Assembly (NCBI RefSeq): GCF_015207705.1
Contig: NZ_JADEWI010000005.1
Location: 62,001 to 126,000 of the forward strand
Source of the DNA: Nostoc sp. LEGE 06077
Lineage (GTDB): Bacteria > Cyanobacteriota > Cyanobacteriia > Cyanobacteriales > Nostocaceae
Reading direction: 5' to 3'
DNA: 64,000 nt
The notes under the pieces were generated by a model. That model ran no database searches, was not told the origin of the DNA, and worked only from the letters and a program-made list of their open reading frames with translations. A program made the position numbers and the translations under genes. Positions 37,578 through 46,721 of this stretch are shown here, piece after piece. Each line of letters starts with the position of its first letter. Position 1 is the first letter of the stretch.

Positions 37578-37618
37578 AGAATTAAGAATTGATGGGAGTC
37601 CAATCAATTCTTAATTCT
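37578..37618. repeat. 16-bp perfect hairpin
   Basis: AGAATTAAGAATTGAT (37578-37593) and its complement (37603-37618) flank a 9-base loop. It may end transcription of the phzF-type gene, although no T-run follows on that strand. Confidence 0.7.
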
Positions 37619-37800
37619 CAGTTCTGTCTTCTTCTTCAATAAACCTTTGCACATATACACTGACTCACAAATCCTTAAACGGGCATAAACTAAGTTTAGG
37701 CTTGAGTGCTAGATAATACATAAGATTGTACTATAGAGGTCTTTCAGTGTAAATCCTTACAATCTTACCGCCAAATTTCATTTCTTTTTCACTTTTTGTT

Positions 37801-38601
37801 TCAATCAGTAACTAATGCGCCTTGCATTATAGTAATTGCTTGACCAGAAAGGAGGACGCGATCGCCGCCATCATAAGACAACTTCACTACACCGCCCCGA
37901 CTAGAGGCTTGATAAGCCAAGAATGTATTTTGACCCAAGCGATCGCGCCAAAATGGGGCTAGACAACAATGGGCTGCTCCTGTCACTGGGTCTTCATCAA
38001 TACCGAGGGCTGGGGCAAAAAAGCGAGAAATAAAATCATATTCCGAACCTGGAGTATCTTTGCTGGTAACAATTACACCATCTCCAGGTAATGTTTTGAG
38101 GAGTTGAAAATTCGGCTGCATTGACCGTACTACATCTGCTGATGCCACTTCTACGAGATAACCGAGAGAATTTTGATAAACAGCTTGATAGTTTACACCT
38201 AAAACTGTACTGAGTTCCGGCGGTGCGTTCGCCACTTGGGAGCGATTTACAGGAAAATCTAGCTCAATCCATTCATTTTGTAGCTTGGCAATCAATAACC
38301 CGCTTTTAGTGTGAAATCGAGCTACTTCATCCCTTGATAAATGCCCTTCAGACCACAACACATGGGCGCTGGCTAAAGTTGCATGACCACAAAGGGGGAC
38401 TTCTACTGCTGGCGTAAACCAACGCAGATTAAAGCCATCCTCTTGTTTGACCAAATAAGCCGTTTCCGACAAATTCATCTCCTGTGCTACCTGTTGCATC
38501 CAGCGATCGGCTTGTGGTGCAGGTAAAACACAAACAGCAGCAGGATTACCCGCAAAAGGTTTATTGGTAAAAGCATCGACCTGAGTAATGATTTGTCTCA
38601 T
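37801..38601 (-). CDS. PhzF-family isomerase/epimerase
   Basis: The 266-residue PhzF-fold protein has the duplicated hot-dog-like halves. Typical segments are VDAFTNKPFAGNPAAVCVL at the N-terminus with NPA, LSETAYL with the catalytic-type Glu, LRWFTPAVEVPLCGHATLA, and EDPVTGAAHC near the C-terminus. PhzF relatives isomerise small metabolites; the substrate is unknown and no phenazine genes are nearby. ATG start. It lies upstream of NOS on the same strand, across 470 bases. Confidence 0.92.
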   Translation of the reverse strand: MRQIITQVDAFTNKPFAGNPAAVCVLPAPQADRWMQQVAQEMNLSETAYLVKQEDGFNLRWFTPAVEVPLCGHATLASAHVLWSEGHLSRDEVARFHTKSGLLIAKLQNEWIELDFPVNRSQVANAPPELSTVLGVNYQAVYQNSLGYLVEVASADVVRSMQPNFQLLKTLPGDGVIVTSKDTPGSEYDFISRFFAPALGIDEDPVTGAAHCCLAPFWRDRLGQNTFLAYQASSRGGVVKLSYDGGDRVLLSGQAITIMQGALVTD

Positions 38602-38733
38602 AGAGTTACTCTAGAAGTGGTAGCTATATATATTTATCAAAAGTGCATGAGATATTTACGGATTATCAAAGATAAAGGTTATGTATTTACGCTGTAACGT
38701 AGATATTAGATAACGTATCTCACAGCGCGAGTA

Positions 38734-38997
38734 ATGTTAAATCAAGACAAAAACTTGAGAATCACCATTATCAGAGGTATCTTTGCTACCATCCATTTAG
38801 CGCTCCTTGCTTCAGGATTAGTTGGCTGTTTGATCCAAGTACACAGCCCACCAGAACAGATTGCAACACCAAAAGAGCAATCTAACAATCAACCTCAACC
38901 ACAGCCTGAGCAAGCTATCAAACAAGACAAAAATGATGATCATGATCAAGATGATAAAAATCATGATCAGGATGATAAAAACGATGATAAAGACTAA
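38734..38997 (+). CDS. small lipoprotein with Asp/His/Lys-rich tail
   Basis: The 87-residue protein has a hydrophobic export segment (about 14-32) with a lipobox-like SGLVGC. A Pro/Gln linker follows, then a low-complexity acidic tail built from QDDKN/HDQ units (about 68-87). The tail could bind divalent metal, but this is inference. It lies 32 bases upstream of pepP on the same strand. ATG start. Confidence 0.6.
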   Translation: MLNQDKNLRITIIRGIFATIHLALLASGLVGCLIQVHSPPEQIATPKEQSNNQPQPQPEQAIKQDKNDDHDQDDKNHDQDDKNDDKD

Positions 38998-39029
38998 ATA
39001 ACAGAATTTATCCTTATTTTTAATTATTT

Positions 39030-40424
39030 ATGGTTGCATACAATATCTCTAGTTCCTTTGCCGATACCCTCCACCACAGACGGCAAAAACTCGCGCAGTT
39101 AATTGATTTCCCGGTAATTCTCTGGTCAGGAAGCAACAGCCCCCGTAACTTTACAGCTAATACCTATCCATTTCGCGCCAGCAGTCATTTCCTCTACTTT
39201 GCTGGATTACCCTTACATAATGCCGCTATTCGTTTAAAAGCAGGCAAACTAGAGTTATTTATCGATGATCCCGAACCCGGTAGCGCCTTATGGCATGGCG
39301 AAACACCCACACGCAAAGAAATTGCCGAGAAAATCGGCGCAGATGTAGCCAGAACCATGTCTGAATTGAAACATCGGGGCAGTGGGGCGGCCTCAATTCC
39401 AGTGCAGAATTATCGCACCAGCCTTGTGCAGACTCAAATTTTGCATAGAGAGATTGCTTCACCACATAACTTGGCAGGGTTAGATTTAGAACTAGCCAAG
39501 GCAATAGTGACTTTACGCCTAAGCCACGATTCCGGTGCATTAGCAGAATTACGCCAAGCAGCGGCGGTGAGTGTGGCTGCACACAAAGCGGGTATGTCCG
39601 CCACCCTCAGCGCCAAAGTAGAAGCAGAAGTTCGGGCTGCAATGGAAGGGGTAATTATTGCCCAGAATATGACTACTTCTTACAACAGTATTGTCACCGT
39701 TCACGGCGAAGTTTTACATAACGACGCATATCATCACCCACTGCAACCCGGTGATTTACTGCTGGCTGATGTTGGTGCAGAAACAGAAATGGGGTGGGCG
39801 GCGGATATCACCCGAACTTGGCCTGTTTCTGGTAAGTTTTCCGCCACACAACGAGATATTTATGATGTTGTCTTAGCGGCTCATGATGCTTGCATTGCCA
39901 AAATTTGCCCAGGTGTGGAGTATCAAGATATTCATTTATTAGCAGCAACTACTATTGCTGAAGGGTTAGTAGATTTAGGCATATTACAAGGTAAACCCGA
40001 AGATTTAGTAGACATAGATGCCCATGCACTATTTTTCCCCCACGGAATTGGGCATTTGCTGGGTTTAGATGTACATGATATGGAAGACTTGGGAGATTTA
40101 GCCGGATATGAAGATGATAGAAGAAGGAGCGATCGCTTTGGCTTAAGTTATCTGCGTCTCAATCGTCCTCTAAATCCGGGAATGTTAGTCACTATTGAAC
40201 CGGGATTTTATCAAGTCCCAGCAATTTTAAATGATGTTGACAATCGTGCTAAATATCAAAATGTCATGAATTGGGAGCGTCTAGCCCAATTTGCTGATGT
40301 TCGAGGTATCCGCATCGAAGATGATGTTTTAGTGACCGCTGATGGTAGCGAAGTTTTAACAGCCGCATTACCTAACGATGCTGATACGGTAGAAAATTTA
40401 GTTACAAATATTTCAAAATCATAA
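39030..40424 (+). CDS. pepP: Xaa-Pro aminopeptidase (aminopeptidase P family)
   Basis: The 464-residue M24B metallopeptidase removes N-terminal residues preceding proline. The N-terminal AMP_N-like domain (1-170) includes FRASSHFLYFAG. The pita-bread domain shows metal ligands in LLADVGAETEMGWAADITRTWP, FPHGIGHLLGLDVHD, VTIEPGFY and RGIRIEDDVLV. ATG start; cytoplasmic. Confidence 0.93.
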   Translation: MVAYNISSSFADTLHHRRQKLAQLIDFPVILWSGSNSPRNFTANTYPFRASSHFLYFAGLPLHNAAIRLKAGKLELFIDDPEPGSALWHGETPTRKEIAEKIGADVARTMSELKHRGSGAASIPVQNYRTSLVQTQILHREIASPHNLAGLDLELAKAIVTLRLSHDSGALAELRQAAAVSVAAHKAGMSATLSAKVEAEVRAAMEGVIIAQNMTTSYNSIVTVHGEVLHNDAYHHPLQPGDLLLADVGAETEMGWAADITRTWPVSGKFSATQRDIYDVVLAAHDACIAKICPGVEYQDIHLLAATTIAEGLVDLGILQGKPEDLVDIDAHALFFPHGIGHLLGLDVHDMEDLGDLAGYEDDRRRSDRFGLSYLRLNRPLNPGMLVTIEPGFYQVPAILNDVDNRAKYQNVMNWERLAQFADVRGIRIEDDVLVTADGSEVLTAALPNDADTVENLVTNISKS

Positions 40425-40714
40425 TTTTAATTCATTTTGAGATATAGCAATCTGATTTAATTTTTTCAAAAATCTCATTAGGTGCAGGGACTAAGCCTTA
40501 TAGTTGGGGATATGAAGTGAGATTTGCTCTTTTAGTATTAAGTAAATCTCACTCTCCAGATATATTTCTTTGTGGCAAGGTATATGATACTTGTATGAAA
40601 TATTTAATTAAAATGGTTCCTAATTTTTTGAAGTACAAAAACTGAGGAAACCTACATCTAAAAATAATCAATATAGTAAAAATATTAGGCTTTTTACATC
40701 AACCAGATGAGCAA
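40425..40714. other. intergenic region
   Basis: The AT-rich gap before the receiver gene presumably carries its promoter. No repeat or RNA is recognised. Confidence 0.35.
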
Positions 40715-41116
40715 ATGAAAAATCTAAATAAGCATATTATTGTATGTGATGATTGTGATGTAACTTCTCTGCTCTTAAAAATAATTTTAGAAACCAATGG
40801 GTATAAAGTTACGACAGTATTTAGTGGAAAAGAAGTACTAGCAGAAATAGATTCGCAAGTATTTGATCTGCTACTTCTGGATATAACAATGCCGGGAATG
40901 GATGGTTATGAAGTAGCTCACCACATCCAGCAAAATCGCAATTTAAATTCTTTACCGATTTTGTTACTGAGCGGCCATGAAGAAAAAACAATCAGAGAGA
41001 AGTGCCAAGCAAAAGTAGCAGGCATTATCCCCAAACCTGTTGAGATGAATATACTACTAGAAGCCGTCAAAAAAGCTTTACCATCAAATAACTATCAGCA
41101 AATAAGCCTCGTTTAA
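40715..41116 (+). CDS. single-domain response regulator (CheY-like)
   Basis: The 133-residue protein is a receiver domain only. The acidic pair is DD in IIVCDDCD (about 11-12), the phospho-acceptor Asp is in LLLLDITMPGMDGYEV (about 56), the switch Ser in ILLLSGHE and the Lys in IIPKPVE. No output domain. The cognate histidine kinase is not in the window. ATG start. Confidence 0.93.
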   Translation: MKNLNKHIIVCDDCDVTSLLLKIILETNGYKVTTVFSGKEVLAEIDSQVFDLLLLDITMPGMDGYEVAHHIQQNRNLNSLPILLLSGHEEKTIREKCQAKVAGIIPKPVEMNILLEAVKKALPSNNYQQISLV

Positions 41117-41329
41117 CAAAAGCGATCGCCAACACTTCCACAGACCGCCAAAATCAGAATTTACACACACAAGACAGTTTACCACCCTAACCCAACTCGG
41201 TATCCAGTTGTTCAAGTCGGAGTGAAAACTACTAAGCTGGTAGATAGCACGTTCAAATTCTACCGGAAATTCTGTATCGCTGTTTGGCGATTCAGGCTTC
41301 CCTATTGGCTAACTACTTGTAACTAAGAT

Positions 41330-42802
41330 ATGTTTGACGCATTAGCAGACCGTTTAGAATCCGCCTGGAAAAAACTACGGGGTCAAGATAAAATTTCGGA
41401 ATCCAACATTCAAGACGCTTTGCGAGAAGTCCGCCGCGCTTTGTTGGAAGCAGATGTCAACCTCCAGGTAGTCAAAGATTTTATTAGCGAAGTTGAAGCC
41501 AAGGCGCAGGGAGCCGAGGTAATTTCTGGCGTGCGCCCTGACCAGCAGTTCATCAAAATTGTCTACGATGAACTAGTACAAGTGATGGGGGAAGAAAACG
41601 TTCCCCTGGCGGAAACTGAACAAAAGCCTACCGTTGTTTTGATGGCTGGGTTGCAAGGTACTGGTAAAACCACAGCCACCGCCAAGTTAGCTTTACATCT
41701 GCGAAAATTAGATCGCAGCTGTTTGTTAGTCGCCACAGACGTATATCGTCCAGCCGCAATTGATCAGTTGATCACCTTGGGTAAACAAATTGACGTACCA
41801 GTATTCGACTTGGGAGGCGATGCTGACCCAGTAGAAATCGCTCGTCAAGGTGTAGAACGCGCCAAAGCCGAAGGTGTCAACACAGTCATCATCGATACCG
41901 CTGGTCGTCTGCAAATTGACGAAGACATGATGGCGGAATTAGCCCGCATCAAAGCCACAGTCCAACCCCACGAAACTTTATTAGTCGTGGACGCAATGAC
42001 TGGTCAAGAAGCCGCCAATCTTACCCGCACCTTCCACGAGCAAATCGGCATTACTGGGGCAATTCTCACCAAATTAGACGGTGATAGCCGTGGTGGTGCG
42101 GCGTTGTCAGTCCGCCAGATTTCCGGCGCACCAATTAAATTTGTTGGTATCGGGGAGAAAGTTGAAGCCCTGCAACCTTTCTACCCAGACCGGATGGCAT
42201 CGCGGATTTTGGGGATGGGCGATGTCCTGACCTTGGTAGAAAAAGCCCAAGAAGAAATTGACTTGGCCGATGCCGAGCAAATGCAAGAGAAAATTCTGTC
42301 AGCAAAGTTTGACTTTACCGACTTTCTCAAACAACTACGTTTGTTGAAAAATATGGGGTCACTGGGAGGCATTCTCAAGATGATTCCCGGTATGGGCAAG
42401 CTTTCTGATGATCAACTCAAGCAGGGAGAAACCCAACTCAAACGCTGCGAAGCGATGATTAACTCCATGACCAAGCAAGAACGCCAAGACCCAGATTTAT
42501 TGGCAAGTTCTCCCAGTCGGCGACGACGGGTAGCAAGTGGTTCTGGTTACAAAGAAGCAGATGTCAGCAAGCTGGTGTCAGACTTCCAAAAAATGCGATC
42601 GCTCATGCAACAAATGGGCAAAGGTAACTTCCCCGGTATGCCCGGAGGTATGTTTGGCGGTGGTGCTATGGGCAGCCCCTTCGCTGGCGCAGGCAACCGT
42701 CCCAGCGCTCCTGGATGGCGTGGTTACACTGGCGGTGGCGCTGGCGGCAGCAAAAAGAAAAAACCTAAAGATAAAAAGAAAAAAGGTTTTGGAAATCTAT
42801 AG
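41330..42802 (+). CDS. ffh: signal recognition particle protein
   Basis: This 490-residue SRP54 GTPase binds signal peptides of nascent chains with 4.5S RNA. N domain (1-90); G domain with GLQGTGKTTATAKLA (G1), DVYRPAAIDQL, DTAGRLQ (G3) and TKLDGD (G4); methionine-rich M domain (about 300-440). The Gly/Met-rich tail has a very basic end (KKKKPKDKKKK). Leads the ffh-rpsP-KH translation/secretion cluster. ATG start. Confidence 0.97.
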   Translation: MFDALADRLESAWKKLRGQDKISESNIQDALREVRRALLEADVNLQVVKDFISEVEAKAQGAEVISGVRPDQQFIKIVYDELVQVMGEENVPLAETEQKPTVVLMAGLQGTGKTTATAKLALHLRKLDRSCLLVATDVYRPAAIDQLITLGKQIDVPVFDLGGDADPVEIARQGVERAKAEGVNTVIIDTAGRLQIDEDMMAELARIKATVQPHETLLVVDAMTGQEAANLTRTFHEQIGITGAILTKLDGDSRGGAALSVRQISGAPIKFVGIGEKVEALQPFYPDRMASRILGMGDVLTLVEKAQEEIDLADAEQMQEKILSAKFDFTDFLKQLRLLKNMGSLGGILKMIPGMGKLSDDQLKQGETQLKRCEAMINSMTKQERQDPDLLASSPSRRRRVASGSGYKEADVSKLVSDFQKMRSLMQQMGKGNFPGMPGGMFGGGAMGSPFAGAGNRPSAPGWRGYTGGGAGGSKKKKPKDKKKKGFGNL

Positions 42803-42877
42803 AAGAGGGAACAGGTGGCAGTTTTTTATTCCCTACCCACCTCACAAATGTAGGTTTTTAGTAATGTAAGGAGTAAT

Positions 42878-42922
42878 GACTCTAAAAATCACGGTTTCAT
42901 CAGCCCTACACCCCTACACCCA
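42878..42922 (+). repeat. dispersed repeat family A, copy 1
   Basis: GACTCTAAAAATCACGG then a variable part, then CCCTACACCCCTACACCC. Related copies lie at 48623-48688 (plus) and 55945-56000 (minus), each in a gene's 3' flank. Confidence 0.6.
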
Positions 42923-43081
42923 TCACGTCCCTATTCCCCAACTTAATAGCCGGAAACACTAATCAAGTGTTAAAATAGGCATTTTAGTATGGGAAATTTT
43001 AACAAAGGCACTTTCGCCCAGTTATTTCCTTCATTTATCCGCTGCAAAAAATCCATATAAACAGGAGAACGATTCTTCAAC

Positions 43082-43342
43082 ATGATCAAACTGCGCTTGA
43101 AGCGATACGGAAAAAAGCGGGAAGCGAGCTACCGCATTGTCGCCATGAATAGCCTCTCTCGCCGCGATGGTCGTCCTTTAGAAGAACTGGGCTTTTACAA
43201 CCCCAGAACCGATGAAGTAAGACTAGACGTTCCCAGCATCGTCAAGCGACTACAACAAGGCGCACAACCCACTGACACCGTACGTCGCATCCTAGTAAAA
43301 GCTAATGTTCTTGAACAGGTCAGTGCAAAACCCGCATCATAA
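43082..43342 (+). CDS. rpsP: 30S ribosomal protein S16
   Basis: This 86-residue 30S assembly protein begins [21 protein letters not shown] in two adjacent parts and continues [15 protein letters not shown], the S16 signature. A GGAG site (ACAGGAGAACGATT) precedes the ATG. The downstream KH gene overlaps its end. Confidence 0.98.
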   Translation: MIKLRLKRYGKKREASYRIVAMNSLSRRDGRPLEELGFYNPRTDEVRLDVPSIVKRLQQGAQPTDTVRRILVKANVLEQVSAKPAS

Positions 43343-43742
43343 CGAAAACACACAATTTCTTCTGACAACTAATCCCAACTACGTTGGACTAGTTCAATTT
43401 TTGATGCAACCGTTTTTAGAATCTCCAAAGACTTTAAGCGTTGATTGTGAAATTTCTCACACCCTGAGAAAGGCTTGGATTCGCATTGCCTTTGACAGTG
43501 CAGATAAAGGCAAAGTATTTGGTCGAGGCGGACGCAATATTCAGGCGATTCGGACAGTAATGGCCGCCGCTGCGGAACTTGCTGGACAGTCGGTATACCT
43601 GGATATTTATGGCAGCAGTGCTATGGGGCGAGATGGTATGTCTTTTGATGAAGACCGCGAAGAGCGACCGCCACTGCCGAAAACCAGGGAAAGAGGCGGG
43701 AACAACGGGCCTAGACCTATTGCTAAACCGCGTTTCCGCTAG
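43305..43742 (+). CDS. KH-domain RNA-binding protein (KhpA-type)
   Basis: The 145-residue protein carries one KH domain (about 38-115) with the nucleic-acid loop [14 protein letters not shown] charged Arg/Gly/Pro tail follows. The ATG at 43305 overlaps rpsP by 38 bases in another frame; GTG 43323 is an alternative start. Location after rpsP is conserved and implies a role in translation or RNA regulation. Confidence 0.92.
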   Translation: MFLNRSVQNPHHNENTQFLLTTNPNYVGLVQFLMQPFLESPKTLSVDCEISHTLRKAWIRIAFDSADKGKVFGRGGRNIQAIRTVMAAAAELAGQSVYLDIYGSSAMGRDGMSFDEDREERPPLPKTRERGGNNGPRPIAKPRFR

Positions 43743-43909
43743 GTTTAAACTAAAAAGAAAGGAAGATGAGAGAGAAACAGTATGAAGTATGAAGGATGAA
43801 GTCTGAAACTTAATTCTTCTGCCTTGTGCCTCCTCTCATTAACCTGATTTCTAAATGCTATTTTTGAATGCAACTTCTAAATATCTCTGTCAGGGGGTGA
43901 CAATCAGGA

Positions 43910-44086
43910 GTGGCTGAAGTTCGTCTAGGTGAAAATGAAACCATTGACTCGGCACTAAGACGTTTTAAAAAGAAAATTCAAAGAGCCGGGATATTATCTG
44001 AAGTTAAACGCCGAGAAAGATACGAAAAACCCAGTCTACGCCGCAAGCGTAAAGCAGAAGCTGCACGTAAAGGTGTTCGTTACTAA
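43910..44086 (+). CDS. rpsU: 30S ribosomal protein S21
   Basis: This short 58-residue gene starts at GTG 43910 and reads [58 protein letters not shown]. The S21 signature is clear. A GGGGG site lies about 12 bases upstream, and AGGA abuts the GTG. A hairpin follows. Confidence 0.93.
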   Translation: MAEVRLGENETIDSALRRFKKKIQRAGILSEVKRRERYEKPSLRRKRKAEAARKGVRY

Positions 44087-44131
44087 GCATCCAATCAGAG
44101 GTGTGAAAGCTTAATTAATTTCAACCTCAAC

Positions 44132-44161
44132 AAAGCAGAGCCGCGATCGCGTCTCTGCTTT
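44132..44161 (+). terminator. hairpin after rpsU
   Basis: AAAGCAGAG (44132-44140) pairs with CTCTGCTTT (44153-44161). The loop holds the self-complementary CGCGATCGCG with a HIP1 core. Only a weak T-run follows, so termination is likely but not certain. Confidence 0.55.
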
Positions 44162-44329
44162 ACTAGAAAAAAAGTCAAAAATAATTGTGTGAGATAGTCA
44201 TTAGTCAGTAAAAATGACGAATCACTAGAAAATAATGTAAAAATAAAGTTAATTAAAAACTGTCATCAAAAACTAGAGAAATACTAGACCTTTGTTAAAA
44301 ATAACTCCTCACACATTGAAGAAATAACT

Positions 44330-45283
44330 ATGGCAGATGCTATAAAGATTCAGCTGCCAAATATTCCGAGTGCGATCGCTCTTGCAGGTGATGGTGAAGA
44401 AAATCTCAAAATCCTGTCTCGGCAAACAGGCGCGGTGTTAGTGCTACGTGGACAAGAATTACAGATTACTGGTACAGATGCCCAGATTAATTTAGCATCG
44501 CGGTTAGTGCGATCGCTAGAAGACCTTTGGATTAAAGGCAACAATATTTCCAATGCGGATATTTTAACAGCCCGTCAAGCCTTAGATAGCGATCGGGAAG
44601 ACGAACTACTAGAATTACGCCGAGATGTTCTCGCCAAAACTCGCCGTGGTGAAGAAGTCCGCGCGAAAACATTTCGTCAACGACAGTACATTGAGACTAT
44701 CCGCAAACGTGATGTTACCTTCTGCACCGGACCAGCAGGTACAGGTAAAACTTATCTCGCTGTTGTTGTCGCCGTTCAAGCACTCCTCGCCAACCAAGTA
44801 GAAAAGCTGATTTTAACTCGTCCAGCCGTAGAAGCTGGTGAAAGATTAGGCTTTTTACCAGGAGACTTACAGCAAAAAATTAATCCTTATTTACGTCCTC
44901 TTTATGATGCAATTTACGAATTTATTGATGCCGAGAAAGTCCCTAATTTAATGGAACGTGGCATTATTGAAGTTGCACCACTCGCATATATGCGCGGACG
45001 TACCCTAAATAATGCTTTCATCATAGTGGATGAAGCGCAAAATACGACACCCGCACAAATTAAAATGGTTTTAACCCGGTTGGGTTTTCGTTCACGGATG
45101 GTGATTACAGGCGATACTACACAAACAGATTTGCCTCATAATCAACAATCTGGTTTGTCAGTTGCCTTAGACATTTTAAAACACGTCGAAGGCATTGGTT
45201 TTTGCGAATTCACCCAAAAAGATGTCGTGCGTCATCCCTTAGTTCAGCGAATTGTCGCTGCTTATGAAAAATACGAAAAATAG
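44330..45283 (+). CDS. phoH: PhoH family ATPase
   Basis: The 317-residue PhoH-like protein has an N-terminal KH-like part (1-95), then a P-loop ATPase with TGPAGTGKTYLAV (Walker A), LTRPAVEAGERLGFLPGDL and IIVDEAQNT (Walker B). PhoH-like proteins associate with RNA metabolism and phosphate stress. ATG start; 46 bases before the next gene. Confidence 0.95.
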   Translation: MADAIKIQLPNIPSAIALAGDGEENLKILSRQTGAVLVLRGQELQITGTDAQINLASRLVRSLEDLWIKGNNISNADILTARQALDSDREDELLELRRDVLAKTRRGEEVRAKTFRQRQYIETIRKRDVTFCTGPAGTGKTYLAVVVAVQALLANQVEKLILTRPAVEAGERLGFLPGDLQQKINPYLRPLYDAIYEFIDAEKVPNLMERGIIEVAPLAYMRGRTLNNAFIIVDEAQNTTPAQIKMVLTRLGFRSRMVITGDTTQTDLPHNQQSGLSVALDILKHVEGIGFCEFTQKDVVRHPLVQRIVAAYEKYEK

Positions 45284-45329
45284 TTATTAGTCAATAGTCG
45301 AATCACAAAATAATCAAGGTGAATTAATT

Positions 45330-45734
45330 ATGAGTGCATATTTAAAAGAATTTTTAGAAGCTTGTGAAACTTTGGGAACCTTGCGTTTAATTGTGACTAG
45401 TAGTGCGGCTGTGTTAGAAGCACGGGGAAAAATAGAAAAACTATTTTATGCCGAATTACCCAAAGGTAAATATGCCAATATGCACACCGAAGGTTTTGAA
45501 TTTCACCTCAATATGGACAAAATTACTCAGGTGAAGTTTGAAACAGGTGAAGCGAAAAGAGGTAACTTTACAACTTATGCAATTCGCTTTTTAGATGATA
45601 AACAAGAACCTGCTTTAAGCTTATTTCTCCAATGGGGAAAACCCGGAGAATATGAACCAGGACAAGTAGAAGCTTGGCACGATTTAAAAGAAAAATATGG
45701 CGAAGTTTGGCAGCCTTTACCAGTAGAGTTATAA
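45330..45734 (+). CDS. ChuX/HutX-like haem utilisation protein
   Basis: The 134-residue protein has the ChuX/HutX pattern ELPKGKYANMHTEGFEFHLN, MDKITQVKFETG and PALSLFLQWGKPGEYEPGQVEAWHDL. Family members bind and traffic haem. ATG start with AAGGTG upstream. Co-directional with phoH. Confidence 0.8.
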   Translation: MSAYLKEFLEACETLGTLRLIVTSSAAVLEARGKIEKLFYAELPKGKYANMHTEGFEFHLNMDKITQVKFETGEAKRGNFTTYAIRFLDDKQEPALSLFLQWGKPGEYEPGQVEAWHDLKEKYGEVWQPLPVEL

Positions 45735-45835
45735 GTTATTTTTTATTTGCTGTAGATTGGGTAGAGCGATAGCGAAACCCAACATTGTTATTAGTGTAAT
45801 AAATAGATAGACTACCTAATATTTAATTAATTACA

Positions 45836-46633
45836 ATGAAGGCAATTTGCAGTTTTTGCTTAATTGTTCTATTTTTGCTGGGATGGAGTGGAAATGCAGC
45901 CGCAGGTGAATTATCAGAACGTTTAGAGAACTTTCCTCAGTGGGAAAAATTAACTTCTGTACAACCAGCTTCCGGCGATTTAGCTTACCCTGAATGGATG
46001 GATGGTACATGGAAAGTTACAAGTACATTGGTAGATTTATTTGCACCTTTAGCACCAGATATTGTTACCCCTGGGTTTGAAAGTAACCGTCAACAACTTA
46101 ATCAATCTGTAAGTTTTATTGTTAGGTTTATTAAACAAAAACCATCAGTCACAGTTGGGTTAAAATTTATTCCCCAAATCAATAATTTTTCACCGATTTT
46201 AGTAGCAGATAGAGCCTTTAATAGCTTGAATTTAGCAAAAGCTTATTTAGGTGAGCAAGCAGTATTATCAGTCAAATTAGATCCAGAATCTCCGAATCGG
46301 CAAATCACATTATTACGCGGAGAACGGCAATTAGTCTCTATTGTGACAGCACGCGCTACAGAAAGTATTTCTGAGCATAAATACATCACTGCGGAAGTAT
46401 TTCAACAACTATTTAAAGGCGGTTCTCTCCCTTATTTTAATTCAGTAGAATCGACAACTGCTTACCATAAATTAGCGACAAATAATCCCACAATTGAGGC
46501 ATATCAAGTTACTGCTGTCTATCTTTCACCCCAAGATCCAGATTACTTTCAGGCGGGTTCTCGACCTGTGGCGCTGTATCGCTATCATCTGGAATTTTTT
46601 CCGGTAGAACTTTCACCTCATCCAGAAGAATGA
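45836..46633 (+). CDS. exported lumenal-type protein (DUF6816-like)
   Basis: The 265-residue protein has a signal peptide (about 1-23, LIVLFLLGWSGNAAAG) and a mature part with WMDGTWKVTSTLVD and QVTAVYLSPQDPDYF. This family is shared with plant thylakoid-lumen proteins. Function unknown; the DUF number is from memory. ATG start. Confidence 0.78.
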   Translation: MKAICSFCLIVLFLLGWSGNAAAGELSERLENFPQWEKLTSVQPASGDLAYPEWMDGTWKVTSTLVDLFAPLAPDIVTPGFESNRQQLNQSVSFIVRFIKQKPSVTVGLKFIPQINNFSPILVADRAFNSLNLAKAYLGEQAVLSVKLDPESPNRQITLLRGERQLVSIVTARATESISEHKYITAEVFQQLFKGGSLPYFNSVESTTAYHKLATNNPTIEAYQVTAVYLSPQDPDYFQAGSRPVALYRYHLEFFPVELSPHPEE

Positions 46634-46721
46634 TTTTTTAGATTAGCTCTTGACTACTGTGTAATACATTATGTAGTATATTCTTCCAAGCTCAGGATCG
46701 CGCTCTTGGACAGAATAGATC

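Larger units (their letters stand above)
37331..37800. promoter_or_regulatory. NOS upstream region
   Basis: This 470-base gap holds the NOS promoter. It contains a 21-bp near-perfect palindrome at 37454-37474, a 16-bp hairpin at 37578-37618, and no ORF. The right end is the 3' flank of the phzF-type gene. Confidence 0.5.

Noticed and set aside
37707-37722. GTG-N8-TAC resembling an NtcA site upstream of NOS
   Set aside because: It deviates from GTA-N8-TAC, is about 380 bases from the NOS start and lacks a spaced -10 box for that gene.
37801-38601. Phenazine biosynthesis cluster
   Set aside because: Only a PhzF-fold protein is present; no other phz gene is nearby.
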